Source of the DNA: Cryptomeria japonica
Taxonomy: Eukaryota; Streptophyta; Pinopsida; Cupressales; Cupressaceae
NCBI RefSeq assembly: GCF_030272615.1
Contig: NC_081408.1
Location: 767,223,330-767,287,329 of the forward strand
DNA length: 64,000 nt
Direction: 5' to 3'
Part shown: positions 24,450 to 36,318 of the stretch, one piece after another
How positions within the stretch are numbered: position 1 is the first letter of the stretch
Layout of the letters: each line of letters opens with the position of its first letter
The notes under the pieces: model-generated
Told to the model about the DNA's origin: nothing
The model's database searches: none
Seen by the model: the letters and a program-made list of their open reading frames with translations, nothing else
Translations under genes and position numbers: made by a program

Positions 24450-25161
24450 ACTCAGGATAGCATGTTCATAGCTTGTAATGTTGCACAAGAAAGTGAGAAA
24501 GACATATGGTTTTTAGACTCGGGTTGTAGCAATCATATGACTGGAAATTTGGAATTGTTTTCTAGTTTGGATGAGAGTGTAAAATCAGATATAGCATAGG
24601 GGAATGACAACAAAGTTTCAATTATGGGTAAAGGAAGTGTCAATATTCTAACCAAAATAGAGGAGAAAAAGTATATTTTAGATGTGTATTTTGTTCCTGG
24701 GCTGAAACATAACTTAATGAGTATAGGGAAACTCATTCAAAAGGGGTATAGAGTCTATTTAAAGAACAAAGAATGCACAATTTTAGACAAATTTCCAAGC
24801 AATCATCTCATAGAAAAAGTCCAAATGACAAGCAATAAAATGTTTCCCCTAAGGATAAAACTAGATTTGAAAGTAGAGTTTTCTCAAGAAGATAACACAA
24901 TGAATCCACGAGTGCATGGAGGAAAAGTTGCAGCAGTCCCCCAAGTAGTTTATCAAGCTGAAATTAAAGATGAAAATTGGTTATGGCACCTAAGATTTGG
25001 GCACCTAAACTTTGGAAACTTAAACAATATTGCATAAGAAGAAAATGGTGAAGGGGTTGCCACTAATAGAAAATCCGGATAGAATATATGAAGGATGCAT
25101 TTAGGTTAAACAACATAGATAATTATTCCCAATTGGAAAGTCAATTCGCACAAACAAGCTA
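24450..25161 (+). pseudogene. copia D protease and integrase zinc-binding region
   Basis: Continues in the gag frame after a TAA. The protease active site is WFLDSGCSNHMTG near 24507, followed by a TAG at 24596. FVPGLKHNLMSIGKLIQKGY and the NWLWHLRFGHLNFGNL integrase start (His-His part of HHCC) follow. The frame is lost between 25038 and 25161, where the cysteine pair should be. Confidence 0.9.
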
Positions 25162-25931
25162 TTGGAGATTATTCATTCAGATTTGTGTAGACCAATGCAA
25201 ACACCCTCCATTGGTGGGAGTTACTACTTCTTGACATTCATTGATGACTTCACAAGAAAGATATGGGTCTACTTTGTAAAACATAAGCATGAGGTGTTTG
25301 ATTATTTTTGTCAATTCAAAGCTCTTGTTGAGAAACAAAGTGGTCACTACATCAAAGCATTGAGAACAGATAGAGGTGGTGAATACATTTCAAATGACTT
25401 CATAAGATTTTGCAAAGACCATGGAATCTACAAACAATTTACTACAAGGTATACCCCACAACAAAATGGTGTAGTTGAAAGGAAAAATAGAACAATAATG
25501 GAAATGGCAAGAAGCATGTTGAAGGTAAAACATTTGTCAAATGAGTATTGGGTTGAAGCAGTAGCATGTGCAACATATATAATTAATAGATCTACTACTA
25601 AAAGTGTTATCAGTATGATTCCAAAAGAAGCATGGAGTGGAAGAAAACATAATGTTTCTCATATGAGAGTATTTGGATGTGTGGCATATGCACATGTGCC
25701 AAATGAGTTGAGAATAAAGTTGGACAACAAAGGAGAAAAATGTATATTTGTGGGATATAGTGATGAGTCAAAGGCATAAAAGTTATACAATCCAATCAAA
25801 AAAAAGGTTATAGTCAACAGAGATGTGCAGTTCATAGAAGATGAAGCATGGGATGGAACCATGGATAAAACAATCCTCCTATACCACAAGAAGAAAATGA
25901 AGATTTTATTACAGCAAGTACTCCTTCAAAT
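25162..25931 (+). pseudogene. copia D integrase catalytic core
   Basis: Open 25162-25779 and then read on past a TAA. Catalytic triad: Asp in IIHSDLCRPM, Asp in ALRTDRGGEYIS, and Glu in QQNGVVERKNRT, the DD35E pattern of retroviral-type integrases. It ends with the conserved FGCVAYAHVP and KCIFVGYSDESKAYK-like motifs, here with a stop after KA. A frameshift precedes the RT. Confidence 0.93.
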
Positions 25932-27212
25932 GTGACTCCTCCTATAGCTATTCAAGGTCAACAAAGTGGACAACAAATGACACCATCAATTGTAAGGACA
26001 ACCCCATATAGTCAAGCAAATACTCCATCAAATGTGCAAGTAACACCATCTTCAATTGGCAGTCTTGGTGCTGGACCATCAAGCCCACATTCAACAAATT
26101 CAAGTGACATGTCCAATCCTACATTAGCAAGCTTGAGGAGGCAAAAAATTAGAAGTTTAAGGGAGACTTATGAACAAAATAAAGGTGAAAATAATGCAGG
26201 TCAGACTTCTCTTTTTGCTTTATACTCACATGTAGATGATCCAATTCATTTTGAAGAAGCTATTAAGAAAGAAAAATGGGTGCAAGCAATGGATGAAGAA
26301 ATTGATGCAATTGAAAAGAATGAAACATGGAAGTTAGTTAGTCTTCCACAAGAAAAAGAGGTGATAGGAGTGAAGTGGGTTTACAAAAAAAAATTGAATG
26401 CAAATGGAGATGTGCAAAAACACAAGTCAAGGTTGGTGGCAAAACGTTATTCACAACAACCCGAGGTAGACTACAATGAGACATTTGCACCAGTTGCCCA
26501 CTTAGACACCGTGAGAACAATACTAGCCATAGCCACTCAAAACAAGTGGGCACTATATCAAATGGATGTGAAATCAACTTTCTTAAATGGCATTTTAGAA
26601 GAAGAAGTCTATGTGGAGCAGCCACCTGGATATGAGATTTTGGGTCATGAAAACAAGGTTTACAAGCTCAAGAGGGCACTTTATGGACTCAAACAAGCCT
26701 CAAGAGCATGGTGTAGAAGAATCGATAGTTATATTTTACAAAATGGATTCAATAGGTGCAGCAGTGAGCCTACATTGTATACCAAGATGAATGAGCAAGG
26801 TGAGATAATGATTGTTTGTTTATATGTTGATGACTTGATATTCACTGGTGATCTCTCGATTGACATGTTCAAATCAGCTATGAAGAAAGAATTTGAGATG
26901 ACTAATTTGGGTTTAATGGGATATTTTCTTTGCATTGAAGTAAGTCAAAATGATAAAGGTATTTTCATTTCACAATCTAAGTATGCAAATGATATTTTGA
27001 AGAGGTTTAATATGATGAATTACAAATCAGCACCAACACCAATAGTGACAGGTTTAAAGTTGAGTAAAGATGACAAAGGAGCTAATGTAAATCTAACTTT
27101 CTATAAGAAACTTGTTGGTAGTCTCAGGTATCTAATAGCCACAAGACTACATATAATGTTTGGAGTTAGTCTCATTTCAAGATTCTTGGAGTCTCCAAAT
27201 TTTACACATTAG
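25932..27212 (+). pseudogene. copia D reverse transcriptase
   Basis: 426-codon open segment. It starts with a Ser/Thr/Pro-rich linker, then the RT: WVQAMDEEIDAIEKNETWKL, VIGVKWVYKKKLNANG, RLVAKRYSQQPEVDYNETFA, YQMDVKSTFLNG (first Asp), YGLKQASRAW, and the catalytic LYVDDLIFTG near 26821. Both YVDD aspartates are present. It ends at a TAG (27210) with RNase H continuing in the same frame. This is the best preserved part of the element. The start is where the frame resumes, not a true initiation codon. Confidence 0.95.
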
Positions 27213-27770
27213 AATGCTGGTAAAAGAATTTTGAAATATGTTAGTGGAACAAAGAATTATGGAATATTTTACTCAAGGTCAAATGATTTCAAGCTGATAG
27301 GATACACGAATAGTGATTGTGTTGGTAGCATAGATAATAGGAAGAGCACTTTAGGCTATGCTTTTCATTTTGGATCAGGTGTAGTATCATGGGCTTAAAA
27401 GAAAAAACCAATAGCTAATCTTTTATCACCTGAAGCAGAGTATGTAGAAGCTACAGGGGCAGCATGTCAAGTGGTTTGGATGAGAAGAATGTTGAAAGAA
27501 TTGAGGTATGAACAAGAAAGTGCAACATAGATATATTGTGACAACAACTTAGCTATAGCATTATCAAAAAATCCAGTATTTCACAAAAGGAGCAAGCATA
27601 TAGACACAAGGTATCATTTCATCAGGGAGCTGATCAACAATGGAGAAATAATTTTGGAACATTGCAAGTCAGAAGACCAATTTGCTGATATCTTCACCAA
27701 ACCACTAGGAAAAGAAAGTTTTGTGCATCAACGAAATAACTTGGGTATTATAGATGGTAGTTGCGATTAA
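27213..27770 (+). pseudogene. copia D RNase H
   Basis: Same frame as RT after one stop. Motifs: LIGYTNSDCVGSIDNRKSTLGY (Asp), LLSPEAEYVEATGAA (Glu), IYCDNNLAIALSKNPVFH (Asp), KHIDTRYHFIRE, and DQFADIFTKPL, the usual end of copia RNase H. TAA at about 27397 and TAG near 27528 interrupt it. The natural stop lies at 27768-27770, touching the polypurine tract. Confidence 0.93.
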
Positions 27771-27777
27771 GGGGGAG
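27769..27777 (+). other. polypurine tract of copia D
   Basis: aagggggag directly before the TG of the 3' LTR at 27778; the primer for plus-strand cDNA synthesis. Confidence 0.9.
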
Positions 27778-28330
27778 TGTTGAAATTAATCCCCAACTAC
27801 CCATCTACTCCTCCATAGACTAAATGTTGTCCATCCCATCCACTCAACCCTACCGTGCCTATTCCTTCATCCTTACTCAAAACAAGACAAATTTTGAATT
27901 AAAAAAATGTGATTGTAATCTATCTATGATATCCCTGCACTAGATGTACCACATAGAAGTAAATGCATTGAATAATTTAGGAGTTTTTTTTCTTGTTTCC
28001 CTGGTGCATACGTATGGAAGAGTCTAGAAGTCTTTTGGTAACTCTTAATAGACTGAGTATGGCAGTTATTGTATGAAGTATGAAAAATAGAGACAAATAT
28101 ATATGGAGCTATAACAATACCCAAACAAGAAAACTAGCAAGAAACAGGGGAAGCTTATTGTCTTTTTTTGGGAATTCATTGCAGCCCTGTTATACAATTC
28201 AAACTGTATGAGTTTTTGAATGATTCTAAAATTTATATACATGTATGAATACAAACATTAGTTTCTGCTATTGTTTGGGTTAATCTCTGTTATTATTTGT
28301 TTGTTTTTTCCTCTGCCTCTCTGTCCATCA
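27778..28330 (+). mobile_element. 3' LTR of copia D
   Basis: Starts TGTTGAAATTAATCCCC and ends ...GTCCATCA; matches the 5' LTR over its full length with about 8-10% differences by eye. The target duplication CACTC follows at 28331-28335. Confidence 0.93.
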
Positions 28331-28335
28331 CACTC

Positions 28336-28575
28336 CACATCAAGAAGATTTTGTTTGCTGAAGAAATTTAACACAGTATCAATCTTTGTTTAAATGTGAC
28401 ATAAAAATAGCCCAAGACTAAACATATTTTTTTTAAATAAATACACACAAAAGTAACCATCCAATGCAACTATCCAAGATAATAGAAATATTCACCAAAT
28501 TGTGTTTAAAAAGAAAGAAAACTAATCATTTAATAGAAATTACCAATCATTTAACCGAGATTAACAGAAATTATC
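28336..28575. other. no recognisable feature
   Basis: AT-rich flank between copia D and the truncated start of LINE C. Confidence 0.45.
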
Positions 28576-30470
28576 AATAGGGAGAAATCAAAGATCTATT
28601 TCTTCTCTACCCCACTACCCACAGAAAAAAGGATTCTAAAAATCTTAAACTGCAAGAAAGGTACTTTGCCTTCCATTTACTTGGGTATTCCTATTGATAG
28701 AAGTTTGAGGAACTCAAATCTATGGGATCCTTTGAAGATCAAAATGGAATGGAACAGAACATTAATTCATGGAATGGTAAGTGGCTTTCATGGGCTAGCA
28801 GAACATAGAGGAAAAGGATAGAATCACAGTGGGACAAAACCGGTAAGCCTAAGTCATCACAAGGATTGGGAATTCACAATCAATAGATCCAAAATCAAGC
28901 TTTGGGTACCAAACTAGTTTGGAAAATGTTAAAGGATCCCAAAGCAAGATGGGTAAGATTGATGCAAACTAAATATATTGCAGATGGAGAGCCTCTGAAA
29001 TTATTGAGAGTTAGCAATTCTCCAAAATGATCTAGAATATGGAATTTTATTCTAAGTTGTAGGAAGATAGTATCACATTATGTCTCTTGGGATGTCCATG
29101 ATGGATTATCATGCTTATTCTAGGAAGAGTCCTTTAGGGGATATCCAAGCTTAAATAGCCTAATTTTTGTCTAGACCACAAGAGATTGGCTAAGACAAAA
29201 TTGAGGATTTTATGTAAAGGATTATGTAAATATTTCATGGGAGAATTAATTATTTTGATGGTGCTAGAAGAAATTGGAAGGTCTCCCCCTCCCCTCTAAT
29301 GGATTAGATCATCTTTTTGAGAAAATAAAAGATAGGCAACTAGTTATCATAGATGGATAAGACTCTCTTATATGGGCCCCTTCAAAATCTAGTCTATACA
29401 ATGGTAAGAAAGGATATAATCATCTTGCCAACCAGGTTGCCCCCAATGATTTGGGAATTTCCCAAAAATACTTCTGTAGCAGTAATGTCATTCCTAAAGC
29501 TAGCATTTTTGCATGGTTAGCAACCAAAAATAAAATTGCCACAGTGGACAAATTTAGGAAGATGGGATTTGAGGGTCCATCTAGATGCGTACTATGCAAA
29601 GTTCAAGAGGAAACAGTGGATCATCTTCTTCTAAATTACCCTTTTTTTAGCTAAATGTTGGAGATGACTCTGTGATAAACTTGGTTAGATTACAACTCTA
29701 CCCAATGATATAGTCTCACTTTTCAAGGGTAGCCAATAAGACCTAAAGATGGTATTCTAAGTTCTCTATGGGAAATCTCTCATTCTTTTCTTATATGGGA
29801 AATTACGAAAGAGCAAAATCGGAGACTCTTTGACAACAAAGCGAGGAAGTTAGAATCGGTCCTTTCCTCTTTTCAAGTTTCAATTGTTGAGAATATTAAT
29901 TGCAAACTAGCTCTCAATCCTAATTTAAAGAAAGAATTCACTGACTAGGATGGCAGAGTTAGGATTAGATGGAATGGCATAAAAGTTCTTGCATTTTGAG
30001 GGAAAAAAAACCTTGATCAAGAAAGTGCAGTTTGGATCCCTCCTAGGATTGGTTGGCTAAAACTAAATTTTGAATGGGCTTCCAAAGGTAACCCAAATGG
30101 TTATCGAATTGGATGTTTCATCAGAGACCGTAAAGGAGTAATCAAAGGTAAATTAGTCATTCCAATCCCTCTAGACACTAACAACATTGCAGAATTTAAA
30201 GCTCTCCTGCTGGGTCTCATGGAATGCTCTAAAAGAGCAATTAAGAACTTAGAAGTTGAAGGGGACTCTGCAATTTCCATCAATGCATTAAGATCAACAA
30301 ATTCCCTTAAATGGAGACTATAAGCACTACTCGAGAAAATTTTAACATCTTTGTCCATGTTTTATATTTTTTCTTGCAAACATATCGATAGGGAAGCTAA
30401 TACAGATTCAGATACACTCTCTAAAGTAGCATCAAAAGGGATTGATCTCAGTTAGTGAGATGAAGATTTA
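28576..30470 (+). pseudogene. LINE C, 5'-truncated ORF2 (RT tail, zinc domain, RNase H)
   Basis: Plus-strand relic starting inside RT: SIYLGIPIDRSLRNSNLWDP (the 'YLG.P' motif after the catalytic box), then ALGTKLVWKML-type thumb sequence with stops. The zinc domain at 29451-29654 has CVLCKVQEETVDHLLLNYPF; the His and Cys of the second half are partly changed. RNase H at 30040-30450 has LNFEWASKGNPNGYRIGCFI (first catalytic Asp replaced by Glu), IAEFKALLLGL and VEGDSAISI. No endonuclease remains. The element is dead many times over. Confidence 0.85.
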
Positions 30471-30840
30471 AATGGCTAAGGGATCCAATGATCCAAATAA
30501 AGAGTCATACTAGTTTTCTGGTTTCTAATCATAAAGGCAGCATTGCTCAATTCCCAATGGAATGTTGCATGCTCTGTCCTCCTCAAAAGGGGTCCTATTG
30601 TCAAATTTGAATTTTCTAATGATGGATGTAGATGCTCTCTCTAAGGCAACGTTACTTGGGACTGATCTCAAACAATGAGCTGAATATTTATATGCTTATG
30701 GATTCAATGATTCAAACATAATGCCATACTAGTATTCGAGTGTCTTTCCTTCATGGCAGTTTTGCTCAATTTATAGTGGAATAATGTTTGTTCTCTCTTG
30801 AGAGAGAGTCCAATCACCAAACCTGAGTTGAATATTATTA
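30411..30840 (+). repeat. duplicated ORF2 tail in LINE C
   Basis: Two diverged copies of the segment after RNase H, about 30411-30620 and 30627-30840. Shared landmarks in order: 'ctctctaaag' / 'ctctctaagg', 'gggattgatctca' / 'gggactgatctca', 'tactagt', 'ggcag..ttgctcaat', 'tggaat'. The upstream part of each reads like the end of an RNase H (DTLSKVASKGIDL; DALSKATLLGTDL). Confidence 0.7.
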
Positions 30841-31712
30841 AGGAAAATCTTTCTAATGATGGGTTGTTGCATTTTAAATTCTTGCTTTCTCTTTCTCATC
30901 AACGCCTTTTTGGAGATCAAAATTCTTTGTATGAGTACTTCCTTTGAATTTAAAATTCATGTCTAGATATTCTTGGGTATGCATTAATGATGGCTATCAC
31001 TTCAGCCCAATTTATTTGTTCCACATGCCTGTCTTTTGAAAGGATAATCAAATTTTTAAATTTGAACGTATTATTCCATTAATGCCTTTCAATGTCACCT
31101 AGCATTCATTAATATGCCACCAACTTGTCTTTGAATGCATTAGCCTTAGTGGCTGAGTTGGATGTTGATGTCACTCCATCGCCAATTCATAGTTTCTTTG
31201 ATTGTCAATTCTTGCCAATTTTGATGATAAACCGGCTAAACATTTTTAAGGAAATTTGCCAAAAATGATGGAAGTCATTTCAAATTTGGCGGTACTTATT
31301 GTCATATATCATTAACTGGTCTGTAAATGGGACAATTCGATGTGGCTTGATGATATCATTGTAACCTAACAAATCATCTTGAAATCTAGAAAGATCATCG
31401 ATTTAATTATTTGGCGAGTTTTGGCAGACATCATGGTACGAAGCAAAGGATATTTTAATCTAAATTTAGAGAAGTATATCAGCGCTGCCCTTTCCCCTAT
31501 TCCTTAATTATTCAAGGCATGTTTCATAAAGATGATAGGTTGGAGAGAGGTTATCGGTTGCGGTCATTTATGAGAGGCATCCTTGTGAAGGCACGTTTTT
31601 TAGCTCGACTATTATAATGCTATTTACTCTCATTTAAGCTTCATTTTCCCAATCTTGGTCACTGGTTTTAGTTTGTGGGAGAGAAAATTTTCCTTTTTTC
31701 TTCACCGTAACA
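30841..31712 (+). other. LINE C 3' tail or intergenic DNA
   Basis: No known domain. It continues in the direction of LINE C up to the next ORF. No A-run marks the LINE end here. Confidence 0.35.
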
Positions 31713-32411
31713 ATGGTGAACCCTTTTGGCTTTATAGTGAGAGCATTTCTAGACCTCGTCTCTTGTTTTGGAGTGGATACTCCAGTCTCTCTAGCTTGCT
31801 CGAATCATCAAGTTTTCTTTGAAGAAATTTTTTATCATAGGCTTAAAAGACTTCTCCATAATTCTGATTTGATGGTAATCTTGGCGGTCAAATTAATTCT
31901 AGGCTAGGGTCATTTGGATAGAGATGAATATCCAAAGAATAACTCTCACATCTCTTCAAGATTTGTGGCATCGCTGCTTGACAATCATGTCCCAAAGGCA
32001 GAGGTGAAGGCATTGGCCTCTCATTTGTTTGATGAAGATGTATTGGTTGGTTTGGAAAGAGTCCTCGAATATGCTCTTCATGGAATTGGTCTGCCACAAC
32101 CTAGGAATATGGCCCTTCTCTCCATGCCAAGAGAAACTATTAATTTTTATCCTTTCCTTCTTGATCTTAAAGGCCCTACTCGCATGCGCCATAGGGCTTA
32201 TGCAACAATGGCATTTAGGTACCTCAAATGGAAGTTTCTGTCAGATGAACCTGAAAATCAAGATGAAGAGGATGAATTTAGAGACTTCACCATCATAAAC
32301 GACATCCTCAAAACAAAAGAAGAGCACAATTGTCTGCCTACAAGTGGAGAAGAACAAGATGCACCACAAGGGAGCCATGGTTTTAGTTCTGAATATGTAT
32401 GTATGAATTAA
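31713..32411 (+). pseudogene. unrecognised ORF with one in-frame TAG
   Basis: 233 codons in a single frame from ATG 31713, in good plant start context (aacaATGG), to TAA at 32409, interrupted only by TAG at 31905. The first part is hydrophobic to amphipathic (MVNPFGFIVRAFLDLV); the second is helix-rich and charged (SLLDNHVPKAEVKALASHLF, then GPTRMRHRAYATMAFRYLKW) with an acidic end. No family recognised. The composition is unlike gag, RT or integrase. It follows LINE C on the same strand and could be its extra 3' ORF, a carried host sequence or a processed gene copy. Confidence 0.5.
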
Positions 32412-33180
32412 TATGAAGTTGTCAGGAGAAGATACTTGCTAGAAAGTGTTGGTTCATTGACCTTGAGGGCTGATTCAAGGTTGAATATTTACTTTTGACA
32501 TTGTTAATGGTAGATTGAAATTCTACTACTACTTTTGTAATCTTGCTCATTTTCTATATAATATCAAATCTAAGGCTTTGCCATTTATGGACCATTACCA
32601 ATGTGTTCTCTTTCCAATTGGTACCATTGTAAGCATAGGAGAGAGCAGCATCTAATAGTTGTACACCCACTTGTTCTTATAATATCGAATGTGTAAATAA
32701 AAAAATTATCAAACATTTATACTATATATTGTAAATAAATGATCCACATGTAAATAAAAAAATAATCAAATATTGGTCAAAATGGACGAATGCTTAACAA
32801 AAGAGAACCAAAATGTTATATAAAAAGGACATAAATACATTCAAGTGAAATAAATATTTTGTTGTTTCAAATAAAATATTATAGCTCTTTACTAAAAATG
32901 TGTCATTTATGAAAAAAATGCTCACTTAATAATATGTTTTCATGTTGGATATAAAAGTTATAACACACATTTATGATTAGTAATAGGAATTTGGTCCATT
33001 AAGTTCCATATAAGTTATATTTTACATAAAAAAGAATGATATTATATTAATTACAAATGATATTATTAGAGACTTTTAGATTAAATTTTGGTCAAATCTT
33101 TATGAAACCATTTTTTTACACTTTGAATTAGATCTATTATTTTGAGAAATTGCATGATAACTCACACCTTCAAACCTTAA
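32412..33180. other. AT-rich, nothing recognised
   Basis: A possible 3' end (ttctatataatatcaaatc) at about 32555 may close the preceding unit. Otherwise A/T-rich with no genes. Confidence 0.4.
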
Positions 33181-33249
33181 CAAACTGAAGTATTACGATA
33201 TTCAAATTGGCCCTCCCTTAATACTAAAAACAAAGAAGGAAAACAAAAT

Positions 33250-33660
33250 AAAACAGAATAAAAAATATGCAGCACCTGGTTGCTGCATTTTGGGACATTA
33301 TCTTCAAACATTAACAGACCGTGCAGCAGCAAATGAAGGGCATGGGGTTTACAAAGGTGCGACTTAAGAATATGAACGGCGTGGGGTTTACAGCTCCTTT
33401 AGTCATAACTGCTCACGTTTTTTCTGCTCTCATGTTCTGTTCGCACTTTTTTCTCGCCTCTTCTCACGTTTTTTCTGCTCCCGCTTTCTGTTGACAGCTT
33501 TTTCTCTGCTCACGTTTTTTCAACCGATTTTTCAAGAATCGAATCGACTGACTTTGAAGATCAACGATTCATGCATATATCGGTTGCAATTTCTGCAGCC
33601 GTCGGATCATTCTATGCCGATTTTTTTAACCATTTTTTCTGTTCAGGTTTTTGTCTGAAT
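33250..33660 (+). repeat. repeat T, copy 1 (with tandem 'gctcacgttttttctg' units)
   Basis: Contains gcacctggttgctgcatttt near 33275, 'ggcatggggtttaca' and two ~58-bp units with 'ctcacgttttttctgctc'. The same landmarks occur reversed at 43620-43990. It directly precedes R4. Confidence 0.7.
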
Positions 33661-34110
33661 ATCACTGGTAGAAAATAAGTTTGATCAATTATAAATAAAA
33701 GCACTGCGAATCATTTTATTATATATGCAACTCTAATGTGAAAAGAGAGTAATTATTAATATGAAATGGGAAAATATTATTATTAAATAATTCATTATAG
33801 AGATCTGATTACTATTGAAATACCTTTGAAGCCTGGAAAAACGTCATTATTTTTGAGAAATGATTTTGAAAAATAATGATTCCTTTTTTTCAAATTTGCT
33901 TTTTTATTTCAGATCCATTGTGGGCTTTTGCAAGGTTATCCCATGCTGTCATGATTTCCAAGATAAACTTCCATTGTATCGATTTGCAGATTTTCTCCTC
34001 TCCGATGTGTAGCTCAGATTATCATTGCAGAACCATTTCTTATGTACAATTCCCCAAGACCCATTTTATTACCACTTTTCCCTTGCTGTCACTTTTCCAT
34101 TGTATTATTA
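33661..34110 (+). repeat. interspersed repeat R, partial copy R4
   Basis: Matches R1 around 17985-18430: 'tttgatcaatta', 'caactctaatgtgaa', and the acceptor-like ttttatttcag before atccattgtg at 33911. A missing base breaks the exon-like frame. No match to the rest of R. Confidence 0.7.
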
Positions 34111-34765
34111 TAAGCCTCACAAAAAAAAATATTCAAAAGATATGCATGATGAATGAGATGAATTAGGAATTTTCTTTCCCTCTTCGTTTCCAAAACTATT
34201 GATTTACAAACTGGACGATGAAGAGTCCTTATTTAAAAACTATAGTATTACTCAAGTATGCTTGGCACTCTATGTATCATTTTGAGATTTTTTTTTAATA
34301 AAAATAATTAATTTTAATTAAAAAATTTTTAGGGTAATTGGAGTTTTAAGTTTGATTGAATTTTAAGTTCTATCAAATGAATGTTTTATTTGAATTAAAT
34401 TATGTGTTTTTAGTAAAAAAAAATTATATGTATTTTTATGAGGAGTGGTTTGTATAAAATTATCTTTTTTAAAATATGAATGGTTTAATTAGTAAGTTTT
34501 GCAATGAGATGATGGTCATTTCATAAGAATAAAATATTCATGTTGTTTGAAAGGTCATTTATATGAATGGTCCACTTAGCATTCTTTCTATGGAGGTGAT
34601 GATCATAAGGGTAAAGGAACTTGAGAAGTTACGGATATAAATACTCTTTGATTCATGCATATTGAATCATACAATTCACTTCAAAATCCAATCTACTTAA
34701 CTTGTTATTCCACTTACAAGTTTTCTACAAGTGTTGGTATCTTATGAACTATTCAATATATTACA
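34111..34765. other. AT-rich, nothing recognised
   Basis: Long A/T runs, no domain. Confidence 0.45.
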
Positions 34766-34995
34766 TCTCTATACATACATACATACATATACATATACAT
34801 ATGCATTTGTGTGTGTGTGTATGTATGTATGTATGTATGTATGTATGTATGTATGTATGTGTATGTATGTGTATGTATATGTATATATATATATGTATAT
34901 GTATATATGTATGTATGTATATATATTTTTTTATAGATATACATATACATATACATATACATACATATGTATATGTATATGTATATGTGTGTCTA
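34766..34995. repeat. microsatellite (ATAC/GTAT with GT and AT runs)
   Basis: Compound array: atac repeats, then gtgtgtgtgt, then gtat repeats, then atatac and gtatat repeats. The two sides are partly complementary, so it can fold back. Long open frames on both strands are by-products. Confidence 0.95.
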
Positions 34996-35744
34996 TTGCA
35001 TTTCATAACAATATAAGTGTTAATATGAAGCATTACAAATAAAGTTAATATTATTAAAATAGCAATACAAAATTAAAAGGAGTGCAATTCAATTGATTGA
35101 GTACAATTGATGTGGTTGATAGTTTGTTCTTTAGTTCTACCATCCACCAAGAGTCAAACCCCCTAAAGTGCAATAAATAAGAGATCAAAGAAAGTTCATG
35201 CTATGGATGAATTTAGTAAAATTAATTTTCCTAATATTTATATTTCAACTAGTATTGATTTAGACTTGTGCTACCAATATCAAAAGATTGCATGGTGTTA
35301 GCTTAAAATTGTATTACAGACAATAAATACACTCTTAACCATTGGTTGACATGAGTATATTTGTCATTTAAAAACTAAAAATACTTCTTATGCATGTTCA
35401 TATCTTGATTTTTCCTATCATGCCAGGGAGGTTAACATAAGGCATCATCAATTTCTTTAAATTTTTAAAAGGTGACTATAGTTTTTTTAATTTTTTATTA
35501 GCTCGCCTCCTATAACAAAATACAAGGCACTTCCATTTTACACAAATTGTGTAAGGAAAAAGGATATTTTTTTAGTTATTTAAGAATAGCAATTATACCT
35601 TTGTGTGTAATGGATACATTAAAGAGGTGTGGAAGGTCAATTAGGGTGGTCTACCTTTTGCAAATATGTGTGTAGTGTATGAGGTTAATTGGTAGGCTAT
35701 TTCGAAATGAAATTGTTTTGTGCAACAAATGTCTCAATCGAGAA
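34996..35744. other. AT-rich spacer with a possible SINE-like piece
   Basis: At 35083-35175, 'tcaattgattgagtacaatt' and 'ccaagagtcaaacccc' lie about 60 bp apart and weakly resemble the A and B boxes of tRNA-derived SINEs. No A-tail or target duplication found. The rest is unremarkable. Confidence 0.25.
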
Positions 35745-36267
35745 TTGATAACTTCAAATTAACTATGCATAAACTTACAAGGATCCAAAGAAAGAAATTA
35801 ATAAAGAATAGAAGAGATGTAGATATATATACAATTACATAAAGAGATAGAGAGAAATAGAAACAAAAAAATATATTATGGCATAATAAATTGTGTACCC
35901 CTCATAATTTCACATGATGTTTAGCACTCATCTTGGCCCTTGTAAGGTGTCAAATGAAAAGTGTGAATATCTTGGGAGTATATTGGAGAACTTAATGAAA
36001 TCCTATAGTGCTTGGCCCTTTGAATTGTCAAATTGGGTTGGACACTAGAGCTAGGCACTAGTGTCATCTCAATTTGGACCCTTTAATTTCTAAAACATCT
36101 AGACACCAATGCCTAGTGCCAATGTCCTCCTAATTTGACTCCAATTTCAAAACTTTAAATATTGTCTTCAAACTCTTTAAAAATATAATATTAAGTGAGC
36201 TTCTCTTGAAAGGTTTCTTTTGAAAAGGTTTTAGTCACATATAAATGTAACTACTCCCCTCATTTGC

Positions 36268-36298
<31 letters not shown>

Positions 36299-36318
36299 AT
36301 TATAAATATAGAGGTATA
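35745..36318 (-). repeat. interspersed repeat S, inverted copy S3
   Basis: Reverse complement of 53440-53965 (S2). Landmarks: 'cttacaaggatccaaag' at 35777, 'tttcacatgatgtttagcac' near 35910, 'gacactag...ctagtgtcatc' and 'tataaatgtaactac' near 36240. Joins a copia 3' untranslated region at about 36318. Confidence 0.7.
36268..36296 (+). repeat. CT dinucleotide microsatellite
   Basis: About fourteen CT units following 'catttgcc'; the equivalent site in S2 (near 53480-53500) has only a few such units, so the array expanded here. Confidence 0.9.

Larger units (their letters stand above)
22842..28330 (+). mobile_element. Ty1/copia retrotransposon D, complete but inactivated
   Basis: 5489 bp, bounded by two LTRs (555 and 553 bp) and the 5-bp target duplication CACTC (22837-22841 and 28331-28335). 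Internal order is primer site, gag, protease, integrase, RT, RNase H, polypurine tract, the copia order with integrase before RT. Three frameshifts and at least five in-frame stops inactivate it. The LTRs differ at roughly 8-10% of positions by eye, so it is an old insertion. It sits beside repeat R2. Confidence 0.95.

Noticed and set aside
34702-35042. Open frames of 69-104 codons on both strands rich in Tyr, Ile, His and Cys
   Set aside because: They are translations of the ATAC/GTAT microsatellite; any frame of such a repeat stays open.
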